Origin: Pseudomonas sp. FP2309
GTDB taxonomy: Bacteria > Pseudomonadota > Gammaproteobacteria > Pseudomonadales > Pseudomonadaceae
DNA length: 64,000 nucleotides
NCBI RefSeq assembly: GCF_030687575.1
Contig: NZ_CP117439.1
Coordinates: forward strand, 2,037,501 to 2,101,500
Direction of reading: 5' to 3'
The notes under the pieces: generated by a model
What the model was told of the DNA's origin: nothing
Databases searched by the model: none
The model's input: the letters and a program-made list of their open reading frames with translations, nothing else
Translations under genes and position numbers: made by a program
Part shown: in pieces, positions 56,727-64,000 of the stretch
Position numbering within the stretch: the first letter of the stretch is position 1
Layout of the letters: every line of letters begins with the position of its first letter

Positions 56727-56769
56727 CTGTCTGGTAGAATCCCGTCCACTTGATAGCTTGAGGTCCACC

Positions 56770-57804
56770 ATGAACGAGCCGATTCGCCTTACCCAGTACA
56801 GCCACGGCGCGGGTTGCGGCTGCAAGATCTCGCCCCAGGTACTGGAAGTGATCCTCGCTGGCAGCGGCGCGCAGAACCTCGATCCCAACCTGTGGGTCGG
56901 CAACGCCTCGCGCGACGATGCTGCGGTGTACGCCATCGACGACGAGCGCGGCGTGGTGTCCACGACCGATTTTTTCATGCCGATTGTCGATGATCCGTTC
57001 GACTTTGGCCGTATCGCGGCCACCAATGCCATCAGCGATATCTACGCCATGGGCGGCGACCCGTTGATGGCCATCGCCATTTTGGGTTGGCCGGTGAACG
57101 TGCTGGCGCCCGAGATCGCCCGTGAGGTAATCCGTGGCGGCCGCGCGGTCTGCGATGCCGCCGGTATTCCCCTGGCGGGCGGCCACTCCATCGACGCGCC
57201 GGAGCCGATCTTCGGCCTCGCCGTGACCGGCATCGTGCAAAAACGCCACATGAAACGCAACGACACGGCCACCGCCGGCTGCCAGCTGTACCTGACCAAG
57301 CCCCTGGGCATCGGCGTGCTCACCACCGCCGAAAAGAAGGGCAAGCTGCGCGAGGCCGATATCGGCCTGGCCCGCGACTGGATGTGCACCCTCAACAAGC
57401 CGGGCAGCCGTTTCGGCAAGTTGGCTGGCGTGACCGCCATGACCGATGTCACCGGTTTCGGCCTGTTGGGGCACTTGGTGGAAATGGCTGACGGCAGTGG
57501 TCTCACGGCGCGCATTGAATATGAAAAAGTCCCACGCCTGCCTGGGGTTGAGTACTACATTGACCAAGGCTGCGTACCCGGTGGCACCTTGCGCAACTAC
57601 GACAGCTACGCCCGCAAGCTGGGGCGTCTGCAGGAGTTGCACAAGCGCGTGCTGTGCGACCCACAGACCAGTGGCGGCCTGTTGATCGCCGTCACCCCGG
57701 AAGGCGACGCCGAGTTCCACGCCGTGGCGGCGGAACTGGGACTGAGCCTTGAGCCGATCGGCGCCCTGGTAGAGCGACAGAGCAACGCGGTAGAGGTGTT
57801 TTGA
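56770..57804 (+). CDS. selD: Selenide, water dikinase
   Basis: A 344-residue enzyme making selenophosphate from selenide and ATP. The N-terminal [10 protein letters not shown] has C16 in the position of the catalytic Cys/Sec and K19; it is an ordinary TGC codon, not a Sec codon. [18 protein letters not shown] and [13 protein letters not shown] are conserved. It overlaps mnmH by one base (TGATG). Selenophosphate here feeds at least tRNA selenation. Confidence 0.95.
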   Translation: MNEPIRLTQYSHGAGCGCKISPQVLEVILAGSGAQNLDPNLWVGNASRDDAAVYAIDDERGVVSTTDFFMPIVDDPFDFGRIAATNAISDIYAMGGDPLMAIAILGWPVNVLAPEIAREVIRGGRAVCDAAGIPLAGGHSIDAPEPIFGLAVTGIVQKRHMKRNDTATAGCQLYLTKPLGIGVLTTAEKKGKLREADIGLARDWMCTLNKPGSRFGKLAGVTAMTDVTGFGLLGHLVEMADGSGLTARIEYEKVPRLPGVEYYIDQGCVPGGTLRNYDSYARKLGRLQELHKRVLCDPQTSGGLLIAVTPEGDAEFHAVAAELGLSLEPIGALVERQSNAVEVF

Positions 57805-58907
57805 TGGCGACTGATATCACCGATTACCGCGACATCTTCCTCAACGACCGGCCAATGATGGACACCCGTGCGCCGGTCGAATTCGCCAAGGGCGCCTTTC
57901 CCGGTGCGATCAACCTGCCGCTGATGAGCGACGACGAGCGTCAGCGGGTGGGCACGTGCTACAAGCAGCAGGGTCAGCAAGCCGCCATCGTGCTGGGGCA
58001 CGAGTTGGTGTCCGGCACGATCAAGGCCGAGCGTATCGAACAGTGGGCTCGGTTTGTGCAGGCCAATCCCAATGGCTACCTGTACTGCTTTCGTGGCGGG
58101 TTGCGCTCGCAGATCGTGCAGCAATGGTTGAAAACCGAAGCCGGTATCCACTACCCGCGCGTTGGGGGCGGCTACAAAGCCATGCGAACGTTCCTGGTGC
58201 AGACCATTGAGCAGGCCACCGCCGAGTGCGATTTCGTGTTGCTGGGCGGCATGACCGGCACCGGTAAGACTGAAGTGCTGGGGCAGTTGCGCAATGCACT
58301 GGACCTGGAAGGCCACGCCAACCATCGCGGTTCCAGTTTCGGCAAACGCGCTACGACGCAACCTTCCAACATCGACTTCGAGAACCGCCTGGCAGTGGAC
58401 TTGCTGAAAAAACGCGCCGCCGGTATCGAACAATTTGTGGTCGAGGACGAAAGTCGCATGATCGGCAGCTGTGCGCTGCCATTGCCGCTGCACAAGGGCA
58501 TGCAGGGCTATGGGATGGTGTGGCTGGAAGACAGCCTCGAGGGGCGTGTCGAGCGCATCCTTCGCGATTATGTGGTCGACCTGTGTGCTGAATTCATTAC
58601 GGTGTTTGGCGAAAACGGCCACGTGTTATTCGCCGAACGCCTGACCCAGAGCCTGGCCAATATCCACAAACGCCTGGGCGGCGAACGTTTTCAACGGTTG
58701 CAGGCGATCATGCAGGACGCCCTGGCGGAACAGGCGCGCAGCGGCGCCGTGGACCTGCATCGCGGCTGGATCGAAGGATTATTGCGTGAGTACTACGACC
58801 CGATGTACGCCTTCCAGCGTGAAAGCAAAGGCGCACGTATCGAGTTTGCGGGAGAGCAGGCGGCCGTGATCGCCTACCTGCGCGAGCGCGCCGTGGTCAA
58901 AGGATAA
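57804..58907 (+). CDS. mnmH: tRNA 2-selenouridine synthase
   Basis: A 367-residue enzyme (SelU/YbbB) replacing sulfur with selenium in 2-thiouridine 34 of tRNAs. An N-terminal rhodanese domain has C95 in [14 protein letters not shown]-loop domain has [12 protein letters not shown] near residue 150. The start overlaps the selD stop, so the two are translationally coupled. Confidence 0.95.
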   Translation: MATDITDYRDIFLNDRPMMDTRAPVEFAKGAFPGAINLPLMSDDERQRVGTCYKQQGQQAAIVLGHELVSGTIKAERIEQWARFVQANPNGYLYCFRGGLRSQIVQQWLKTEAGIHYPRVGGGYKAMRTFLVQTIEQATAECDFVLLGGMTGTGKTEVLGQLRNALDLEGHANHRGSSFGKRATTQPSNIDFENRLAVDLLKKRAAGIEQFVVEDESRMIGSCALPLPLHKGMQGYGMVWLEDSLEGRVERILRDYVVDLCAEFITVFGENGHVLFAERLTQSLANIHKRLGGERFQRLQAIMQDALAEQARSGAVDLHRGWIEGLLREYYDPMYAFQRESKGARIEFAGEQAAVIAYLRERAVVKG

Positions 58908-59952
58908 CGGCCCCGATCAACCCGCACACCACGCCCACCAGCATGGTCAACCCAGCCACCGTCACCAGCACCCGCGCATCGAAATCCTTGCGCAGCATCA
59001 GCAGTGACGGCAGGCTCACGCTCGGCAGGGTCATCAGCAGGGCGACGGCGGGGCCGGTGCCCATGCCCAGGGCCATCATGGTTTGGACGATAGGAATTTC
59101 TGCTGCGGTAGGAATCACAAACAGCGTGCCCACGATCGCCAGCGGGACCAGCCATACCAGGCTGTTGCCAATGGCGCCGTCCACATGGGGGAACAGCCAC
59201 ACCCGCGCCGCGCCCAGCACCAGCACCGCCAGGATGTAAATCGGGATGGTGCTCCAGAACAGCTGCCACAGGGTGCGCAACCAGCGGCTCAGGAACGGTT
59301 GCGACTCCAGGGTGCTGACGTCGGCCACCGCCTCCAGCGCCGCTTCCGGCACCTGCTCCGGCCTGGCGATGCGCTGCGCCACCAATGACACGCCCACCAC
59401 CAACACAATCCCCGCGACCAACCGCAACGCGGTAAAGCCCCAGCCCAGCACGAACCCCATGAACACCAGCGTGGCCGGATTGAGCACCGGGTTGCCGATC
59501 CAGAAGGCTAGCGCCGCGCCTACCGACACCTGCTGGCGGCGCATGCCCGCCGCTACCGGTGCTGCGCAACAACTGCACATCATTCCCGGCAGGGCGAACA
59601 GCCCACCGCGCACCGTTGAGCCCAGCCCGGCACGGCCGAACAGACGCAGCAGCCAGTCGCGGGGGATCAGTACTTGCAGCAGCGAACCGAGGATTACCGC
59701 GAGCACCGCAGCTTTCCAGATAGCCAGGAAATACACCTGGGCATAGGCCAGCGCCGCCGCCAGGGGCGAGCTTTGCTGATCATTGAGAATCGAGGCGCCG
59801 ATGCTGTGGTTATCCGCCGCGACAAACGCCTTGAAGTAGTAGGGCGACCACTTCACGTAGTAAAGGCCGACGCAGGCGACCAGCAGGAACAGCGCTGGTT
59901 TCCACCAGAACGACCAGCCCCGGTTGGGCTGGGTGGACATGAGGTTGGACAT
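58897..59952 (-). CDS. ArsP-type (DUF318) permease
   Basis: A 351-residue, 8- to 10-helix permease. The motif [19 protein letters not shown], with three cysteines in four positions, and [14 protein letters not shown] are typical of the ArsP/permease_1 family, some of which export organoarsenicals. The later [17 protein letters not shown] is also conserved. Start at the ATG 59952; a second ATG lies four codons on. The 3' end overlaps mnmH by 11 bp (convergent). Confidence 0.85.
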   Translation of the reverse strand: MSNLMSTQPNRGWSFWWKPALFLLVACVGLYYVKWSPYYFKAFVAADNHSIGASILNDQQSSPLAAALAYAQVYFLAIWKAAVLAVILGSLLQVLIPRDWLLRLFGRAGLGSTVRGGLFALPGMMCSCCAAPVAAGMRRQQVSVGAALAFWIGNPVLNPATLVFMGFVLGWGFTALRLVAGIVLVVGVSLVAQRIARPEQVPEAALEAVADVSTLESQPFLSRWLRTLWQLFWSTIPIYILAVLVLGAARVWLFPHVDGAIGNSLVWLVPLAIVGTLFVIPTAAEIPIVQTMMALGMGTGPAVALLMTLPSVSLPSLLMLRKDFDARVLVTVAGLTMLVGVVCGLIGAVIL

Positions 59953-59996
59953 GGTGTTGATCCGTAGATGAGTCAATAGCGCCGCATCATACGCTG

Positions 59997-60698
59997 TCAG
60001 CTATCGGCACTCACCTGCGTTGGTTCAGGGCAGGTTTCGTCACCGTCGTTCAAGCCCTGTTTGTAGTTGCGGCTCAGCAGCGAGGCCTTGCCGTTGTGCC
60101 AGGTCAGCGTCAACACATACAGCGTGTCGTAGTCACTGCCGGCCCAGTCGTCGGTGATCGTATGTTTTTCGCCGGAAGCTTCACTCGCCACCTTGTTGAT
60201 CAACTCCGGCAGGTACCCATGGGACCAGGCGGTGTAGATCGTAGCGTTGTGGTATTTGTCTTCGACCAGTTCATCGGCCAGGTCGCTGGTGTCATTGGCC
60301 GAAAACTTGATGTTCACCGGCAGGCCCAGCTTGATGGCGCTGGGGCTGATGGTCATCAGCGGGCGAATGTAGCTGTAGGAATTGTCCAGTTCACCTTCCT
60401 CGACATTTCGCGTCGGGTTGGCGGCAAATACAAAGTTGGCCTTGCCGAATTTTTCCGGGAGCAGGGTGGCCAGGTTCATTGCCCGGTTCAGGCCCTGGCA
60501 ATTGAGCTGGCCCAGGCCGCCGGCCGGTTTTTCAGCGTGGCGCAGGAACACCAACGTCTGCACGCCGTCCACGGGCTGGGCGCGGCTTTCGCGGGCGTCG
60601 AGGGCGGCGACCATGGCACCGCTGACCAGCAGCAGCGGCAACATGATGTAGGAATAGCGTTTCAGACGTTGCACAAGGCGCAGAGGCTTGATCTTCAT
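59997..60698 (-). CDS. Exported histidine phosphatase family protein
   Basis: A 233-residue protein with an N-terminal membrane segment (about 16-35) and a histidine phosphatase fold. The RHG motif reads FLRHAEKP, and a second catalytic His is likely in AWSHGYLPEL. It would act in the periplasm. Substrate unknown. It lies 44 bp upstream of the ArsP-type permease on the same strand. Confidence 0.82.
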   Translation of the reverse strand: MKIKPLRLVQRLKRYSYIMLPLLLVSGAMVAALDARESRAQPVDGVQTLVFLRHAEKPAGGLGQLNCQGLNRAMNLATLLPEKFGKANFVFAANPTRNVEEGELDNSYSYIRPLMTISPSAIKLGLPVNIKFSANDTSDLADELVEDKYHNATIYTAWSHGYLPELINKVASEASGEKHTITDDWAGSDYDTLYVLTLTWHNGKASLLSRNYKQGLNDGDETCPEPTQVSADS

Positions 60699-60952
60699 TA
60701 TAGGTTCGAGTCTTCATGCGTCACGTTAAGGCGGACAAGCCTGGCCCCAATGACGCCTGGGGCGTCTTGCGGTGTTCCCTGTCGATAAAGCGAGGTGCCT
60801 CCGTTCACCGTTTGAGCGCACTTAAGAGTGCGCGAAGGCGTATTGGTTCGCCCGCACGGGATAATAGCCGGCGGATGTTGCGCATTGATGACCCATGCAG
60901 GACACCGCTCAGATGACTATCATGGGTGCTTTCTGCCTCAGGGATTACCCCG

Positions 60953-61651
60953 ATGAACTCACTCGCTGCCTTCCCGATCAATAGCAAATGGCCAGCCCAG
61001 CACCCTGAGCGCCTGCAACTGTACTCGTTGCCCACGCCCAACGGGGTCAAAGTTTCGATCATGCTCGAGGAGTTGGGCCTGCCCTATGAGGCGCACAAGG
61101 TCAGTTTCGAGACCCAGGACCAGTTATCTCCTGAGTTCCTGTCCCTGAACCCCAACAACAAAATCCCCGCAATCATCGACCCCGATGGCCCGGCCGGCCA
61201 GCCGTTGGCGTTGTTTGAGTCCGGTGCGATCCTGATCTACCTGGCGGAGAAAACCAGCCAATTGCTGGCAGAAGATCCGGCGACACGTTATGAAACGATT
61301 CAATGGCTGATGTTCCAGATGGGCGGCATTGGGCCGATGTTCGGGCAACTGGGGTTTTTCAACAAATTCGCCGGCAAGGATTACCCGGACAAACGCCCGC
61401 GCGACCGCTACGCCGCCGAATCCCGCCGCCTGCTGGGCGTGCTGGAAAAGCGCCTGCTTGGCCGCACCTGGATCATGGGCGACGAGTACAGCATCGCCGA
61501 TATCGCCACCTTCCCGTGGATCCGCAACCTGATCGGCTTCTACGAGTCGGGTGACCTGGTGGGCATCGCCGACTTCCCTAATGTACTGCGCGCGTTGGAC
61601 GGCTTTGTCGCTCGGCCTGCGGTGATTCGTGGCCTGACCATTCCGAGCTGA
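60953..61651 (+). CDS. Glutathione S-transferase, YfcG/YghU-like
   Basis: A 232-residue GST. The N-terminal LQLYSLPTPNGVKVSIMLEELGLPYEAH (cited by SLPTPNGVKVSIMLEE) and NPNNKIPAIIDPDG place it with disulfide-bond oxidoreductases such as YfcG. FESGAILIYLAEKT is the glutathione-binding segment. AGGGA is 8 bp before the ATG. It ends 3 bp before the PhzF gene, so they form an operon. Confidence 0.9.
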   Translation: MNSLAAFPINSKWPAQHPERLQLYSLPTPNGVKVSIMLEELGLPYEAHKVSFETQDQLSPEFLSLNPNNKIPAIIDPDGPAGQPLALFESGAILIYLAEKTSQLLAEDPATRYETIQWLMFQMGGIGPMFGQLGFFNKFAGKDYPDKRPRDRYAAESRRLLGVLEKRLLGRTWIMGDEYSIADIATFPWIRNLIGFYESGDLVGIADFPNVLRALDGFVARPAVIRGLTIPS

Positions 61652-61654
61652 CCG

Positions 61655-62497
61655 ATGCCGACTTTCGATTTCAAGCAACTGGATGTGTTCAGCAGCGTAC
61701 CGCTCAAAGGCAACCCGCTGGCCGTGGTGCTGGGCGCCGACAGCCTCAGTGATGAGCAGATGGCCGATTTCGCCAAATGGACCAACCTCAGCGAAACCAC
61801 GTTTTTGCTGACGCCGCGCGATCCGCGTGCTGACTACCGGGTAAGAATTTTCACCACCTTGCAGGAGCTGCCCTTCGCCGGGCATCCGACGCTGGGCAGT
61901 TGTCACGCATGGCTGACGGCCGGTGGCATGCCCAAAGGCGAGGAGATCGTCCAGGAGTGTGAAATCGGCCTGGTGCGTATCCGGCGTCAAGGTGACGAGC
62001 TGGCGTTTATCGCGCCGCCGTTGTTGCGTTCGGGCCCGGTTGAACACGATCTGCTCGAACGCGTGCGCCAGGCGTTGAGCCTCGCGCCGGGAGCCATCGT
62101 GCGCAGCCAATGGGTGGATAACGGCGCTGGCTGGCTGGCGGTGATGTTAGCCGATCGTAAAGCGGTACTCGATCTGCAACCGGATTATGCGCAACTGCTC
62201 GGCCTGGCGGTCGGGGTGATCGCACCCTGCAATCCGGCGCATGACGACATGGACGCGCAATTTGAAGTGCGTGCCTTTGTCGCCGGCGACGGCGCACCGG
62301 AAGACCCGGCCACCGGCAGCCTGAATGCCGGTGTGGCCCAATGGCTGCTGGGTGAAGGTCTGGCGCCGGAGCGCTATGTGGTCAGCCAGGGCACGGCCAT
62401 GGGGCGTGCGGGGCGAATCCGCATCGAACGCCAGGGCGAGCAAATCTGGGTCGGCGGCGCTGTCGCGGTGTGTATCGACGGGCGTCTACAGCTCTAG
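61655..62497 (+). CDS. PhzF-family isomerase
   Basis: A 280-residue protein of the PhzF/diaminopimelate-epimerase-like fold. The catalytic Glu is E47 (TNLSETTF). [18 protein letters not shown] and [16 protein letters not shown] are the family motifs. No other phenazine genes are near, so this is the generic YddE-like group with unknown substrate. Confidence 0.9.
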   Translation: MPTFDFKQLDVFSSVPLKGNPLAVVLGADSLSDEQMADFAKWTNLSETTFLLTPRDPRADYRVRIFTTLQELPFAGHPTLGSCHAWLTAGGMPKGEEIVQECEIGLVRIRRQGDELAFIAPPLLRSGPVEHDLLERVRQALSLAPGAIVRSQWVDNGAGWLAVMLADRKAVLDLQPDYAQLLGLAVGVIAPCNPAHDDMDAQFEVRAFVAGDGAPEDPATGSLNAGVAQWLLGEGLAPERYVVSQGTAMGRAGRIRIERQGEQIWVGGAVAVCIDGRLQL

Positions 62498-62612
62498 ATC
62501 AATGAATTGTTACGGTGCGCGCAATACACTGTTGGGCCCCCGGCGTTTGTGCTGTCGGGACCTGGGGCATAAGCTTTCGCCCCAAAGTCTTTTGTCTTAC
62601 GTCAGGAAAACC

Positions 62613-63587
62613 ATGACCAGCCAGTTCCCCCAAGCCCGCCCACGCCGCCTGCGCCGCTCCCCGGAGCTGCGTGGTTTGTTCCAGGAAACCGAGTTCACAC
62701 TCAACGATTTGGTGTTGCCGATTTTCGTTGAAGAAGAAATCGACGACTTTGTGCCCATCACCAGCATGCCGGGCGTGCAGCGCATTCCTGAGAAGAAGCT
62801 GGCCGCCGAGATCGAGCGCTACGCCCGAGCCGGCATCAAGTCGGTGATGACCTTTGGGGTGTCCCACCACCTGGACGCCAGCGGCAGCGACACCTGGAAA
62901 GAACGCGGCCTGGTCTCGCGCATGTCCTCAATCATCAAGGACGCTGTGCCGGAAATGATCGTGATGTCCGATACCTGTTTTTGCGAATACACCGACCACG
63001 GCCACTGCGGCGTCATGCACGGCGCCCATGTCGACAACGATGCGACCTTGGTCAACCTCGGCAGACAAGCCGTGGCAGCGGCCCGCGCCGGTGCCGACGT
63101 GATCGCACCGTCTGCCGCCATGGACGGCCAGGTCCAGGCCATCCGCCGCGCCTTGGACGACGCCGGTTTCACCCACATCCCGATCATGGCCTACTCGACC
63201 AAATTCGCGTCGGCCCTCTACGGCCCCTTCCGCGAAGCCGGCGGCAGCGCACTCAAGGGCGACCGCAAAAGCTACCAGATGAACCCGATGAACCGCCGCG
63301 AAGCCGTGCGCGAATCGCTGCTCGACGAACAGGAAGGCGCGGACGCCCTGATGGTCAAACCGGCCGGTGCCTACCTGGACATCATCCGCGACATCCGCGA
63401 AGCCTCACGCCTGCCGGTGGCGGCATATCAGGTAAGCGGTGAATACGCGATGATCAAGTTCGGCGCCCAGGCGGGGGCGATTGATGAGGACCGCGTGGTT
63501 CGCGAGACCCTGGGCTCGATCAAACGGGCGGGTGCGGATTTGATTTTTACCTACTTTGCGATGGATTTGGCGTTGGCTGGGGTCTAA
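62613..63587 (+). CDS. hemB: Delta-aminolevulinic acid dehydratase (porphobilinogen synthase)
   Basis: A 324-residue enzyme joining two ALA molecules into porphobilinogen for haem. [12 protein letters not shown] supplies metal-site cysteines. Schiff-base lysines are in [16 protein letters not shown] and [13 protein letters not shown]. The Pseudomonas-type N-terminus ([16 protein letters not shown]) is present. AGGAAA precedes the ATG at 62613. Not obviously in an operon; the previous gene ends 115 bp upstream. Confidence 0.96.
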   Translation: MTSQFPQARPRRLRRSPELRGLFQETEFTLNDLVLPIFVEEEIDDFVPITSMPGVQRIPEKKLAAEIERYARAGIKSVMTFGVSHHLDASGSDTWKERGLVSRMSSIIKDAVPEMIVMSDTCFCEYTDHGHCGVMHGAHVDNDATLVNLGRQAVAAARAGADVIAPSAAMDGQVQAIRRALDDAGFTHIPIMAYSTKFASALYGPFREAGGSALKGDRKSYQMNPMNRREAVRESLLDEQEGADALMVKPAGAYLDIIRDIREASRLPVAAYQVSGEYAMIKFGAQAGAIDEDRVVRETLGSIKRAGADLIFTYFAMDLALAGV

Positions 63588-63616
63588 GGACGCCGTTTAT
63601 CCCCTGTGGTAATGGA

Positions 63617-63778
63617 ATGGACGCCCCCTTCCTAACGGCATCTATGTGCCAAAGTGAAGGTGTTACCCACACTTAACGGAAGGGAGCGTCCTCATGAAGC
63701 TTTCGACTGTTTCGATTGATTTGGCAAAAACCGTATTCCAGTTGCATGGCGTCCGCTTGGCAAACTGGGGGCGTCCAT
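63617..63778 (+). mobile_element. Internally deleted IS110/IS1111-type element
   Basis: A 12-bp perfect inverted repeat bounds the segment: ATGGACGCCCCC at 63617-63628 and GGGGGCGTCCAT at 63767-63778. Inside, a ribosome site (GGAAGGGAG) and the first 20 codons of an IS110-family transposase (MKLSTVSIDLAKTVFQLHGV, with the first catalytic Asp of the DEDD domain) are intact. The coding sequence then jumps straight to the right end. About 1 kb of transposase is gone, leaving a roughly 160-bp non-autonomous remnant. Confidence 0.72.
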
Positions 63779-63843
63779 GTATGAGCGGGCTTACTTATCA
63801 CAGGGGGCGGAACGCGATCTTTCATATTTATTTTGAACAATGC

Positions 63844-64000
63844 TTAGTTGAATTTTTTGTAATCCTGCGCACCTAATGACGCCAACCATTTATTGAAGAA
63901 GTCAACTTGCTCCTGTGGGTTATTTGTCAGGTTTTTTTCTTCATAGTCAAATAAATGGACTATGTTGTGGTTGGTAGCATGTTGGCCTAGCGTCATTTCG
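63844..64000 (-). CDS. AT-rich partial gene at the window edge
   Basis: The minus strand is open from the window edge to a TAA at 63844-63846, giving at least 52 residues: EMTLGQHATNHNIVHLFDYE, then EKNLTNNPQEQVDFFNKWLA and SLGAQDYKKFN. The base composition is far more AT-rich than the hemB side. An ATG lies two codons inside the edge, so the start could be there or beyond the window. No family is recognised; size, acidity and context would suit the end of an immunity-type or other accessory protein, but that is a guess. Confidence 0.5.
   Translation of the reverse strand, partial: EMTLGQHATNHNIVHLFDYEEKNLTNNPQEQVDFFNKWLASLGAQDYKKFN

Noticed and set aside
61655..62497. Phenazine biosynthesis based on the PhzF-family gene
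   Set aside because: No other phz gene is present; the PhzF fold is widespread with other roles.

Overview
The window is a stretch of a Pseudomonas chromosome, most likely from the P. fluorescens group. The evidence is an rrn operon end with typical Pseudomonas 23S and 5S sequence, GC-rich housekeeping genes (polB, hemB, selD/mnmH, queD, trhP, codA/codB), palindromic REP elements of the TGTGGGAGC and TGTGGCGAGC kinds, and HrpL-type promoters. Identifications come from reading motifs in the sequence; no database search was run.

Layout. 1-2031: 3' part of 23S rRNA, 5S rRNA and the rrn terminator. 2.2-9.3 kb: a solitary PBP2 (mrdA-like), a GFA-family gene divergent from an AHSA1-type gene, DNA polymerase II, a GST and a secreted DUF4174 protein. 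9.3-15 kb: GDP-mannose synthesis enzyme and an iron-uptake unit (ECF sigma, FecR, TonB receptor with signalling domain) behind a Fur-box-like site. 15.1-20.5 kb: isonitrile hydratase-like enzyme divergent from a GlxA/AraC regulator, then an SDR-GH15-alpha/beta hydrolase operon.

20.66-27.9 kb: a tightly coupled seven-gene operon with four ATGA stop/start overlaps. It encodes a HAD phosphatase-transaldolase fusion, sulfotransferase, SDR, Rossmann oxidoreductase, glycine/sarcosine-type N-methyltransferase, MFS exporter and a stand-alone APS kinase. It reads as a compact pathway for a sulfated, N-methylated, probably sugar-derived small molecule, and I do not recognise it as a described system. 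Its first gene has about 49% GC in the sampled HAD part and about 65% in the sampled transaldolase part.

28.7-31.4 kb: three genes, each behind its own near-perfect hrp box (GGAAC[C/T]-N15/16-CCACNNA). Two share tandem HrpK-like modules with DG-type EF-hand-like motifs. The third is a short protein without modules. They look like HrpL-controlled type III secretion substrates. Next come a YbjJ-type MFS gene and a 5'-truncated class 3 lipase gene.

33.7-49.5 kb: codB and codA separated by a broken PucR regulator, a Nudix remnant, queD, a patatin-like gene, a PepSY-PepSY-response regulator-kinase operon with a BqsR-box-like site, two chemoreceptors, a Na+/H+ antiporter-family gene, trhP and an AI-2E family permease. 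49.4-63.6 kb: small proteins, a shikimate dehydrogenase-like gene, yceH, DUF1993, sstT, a frameshifted MFS remnant, a NhaR-like regulator, a small lipoprotein, a TerC-family gene, selD-mnmH, an ArsP-type permease, a histidine phosphatase, a GST, a PhzF-family gene and hemB. The last 400 bp hold an internally deleted IS110/IS1111-type element and an AT-rich partial gene, probably the edge of an accessory region.
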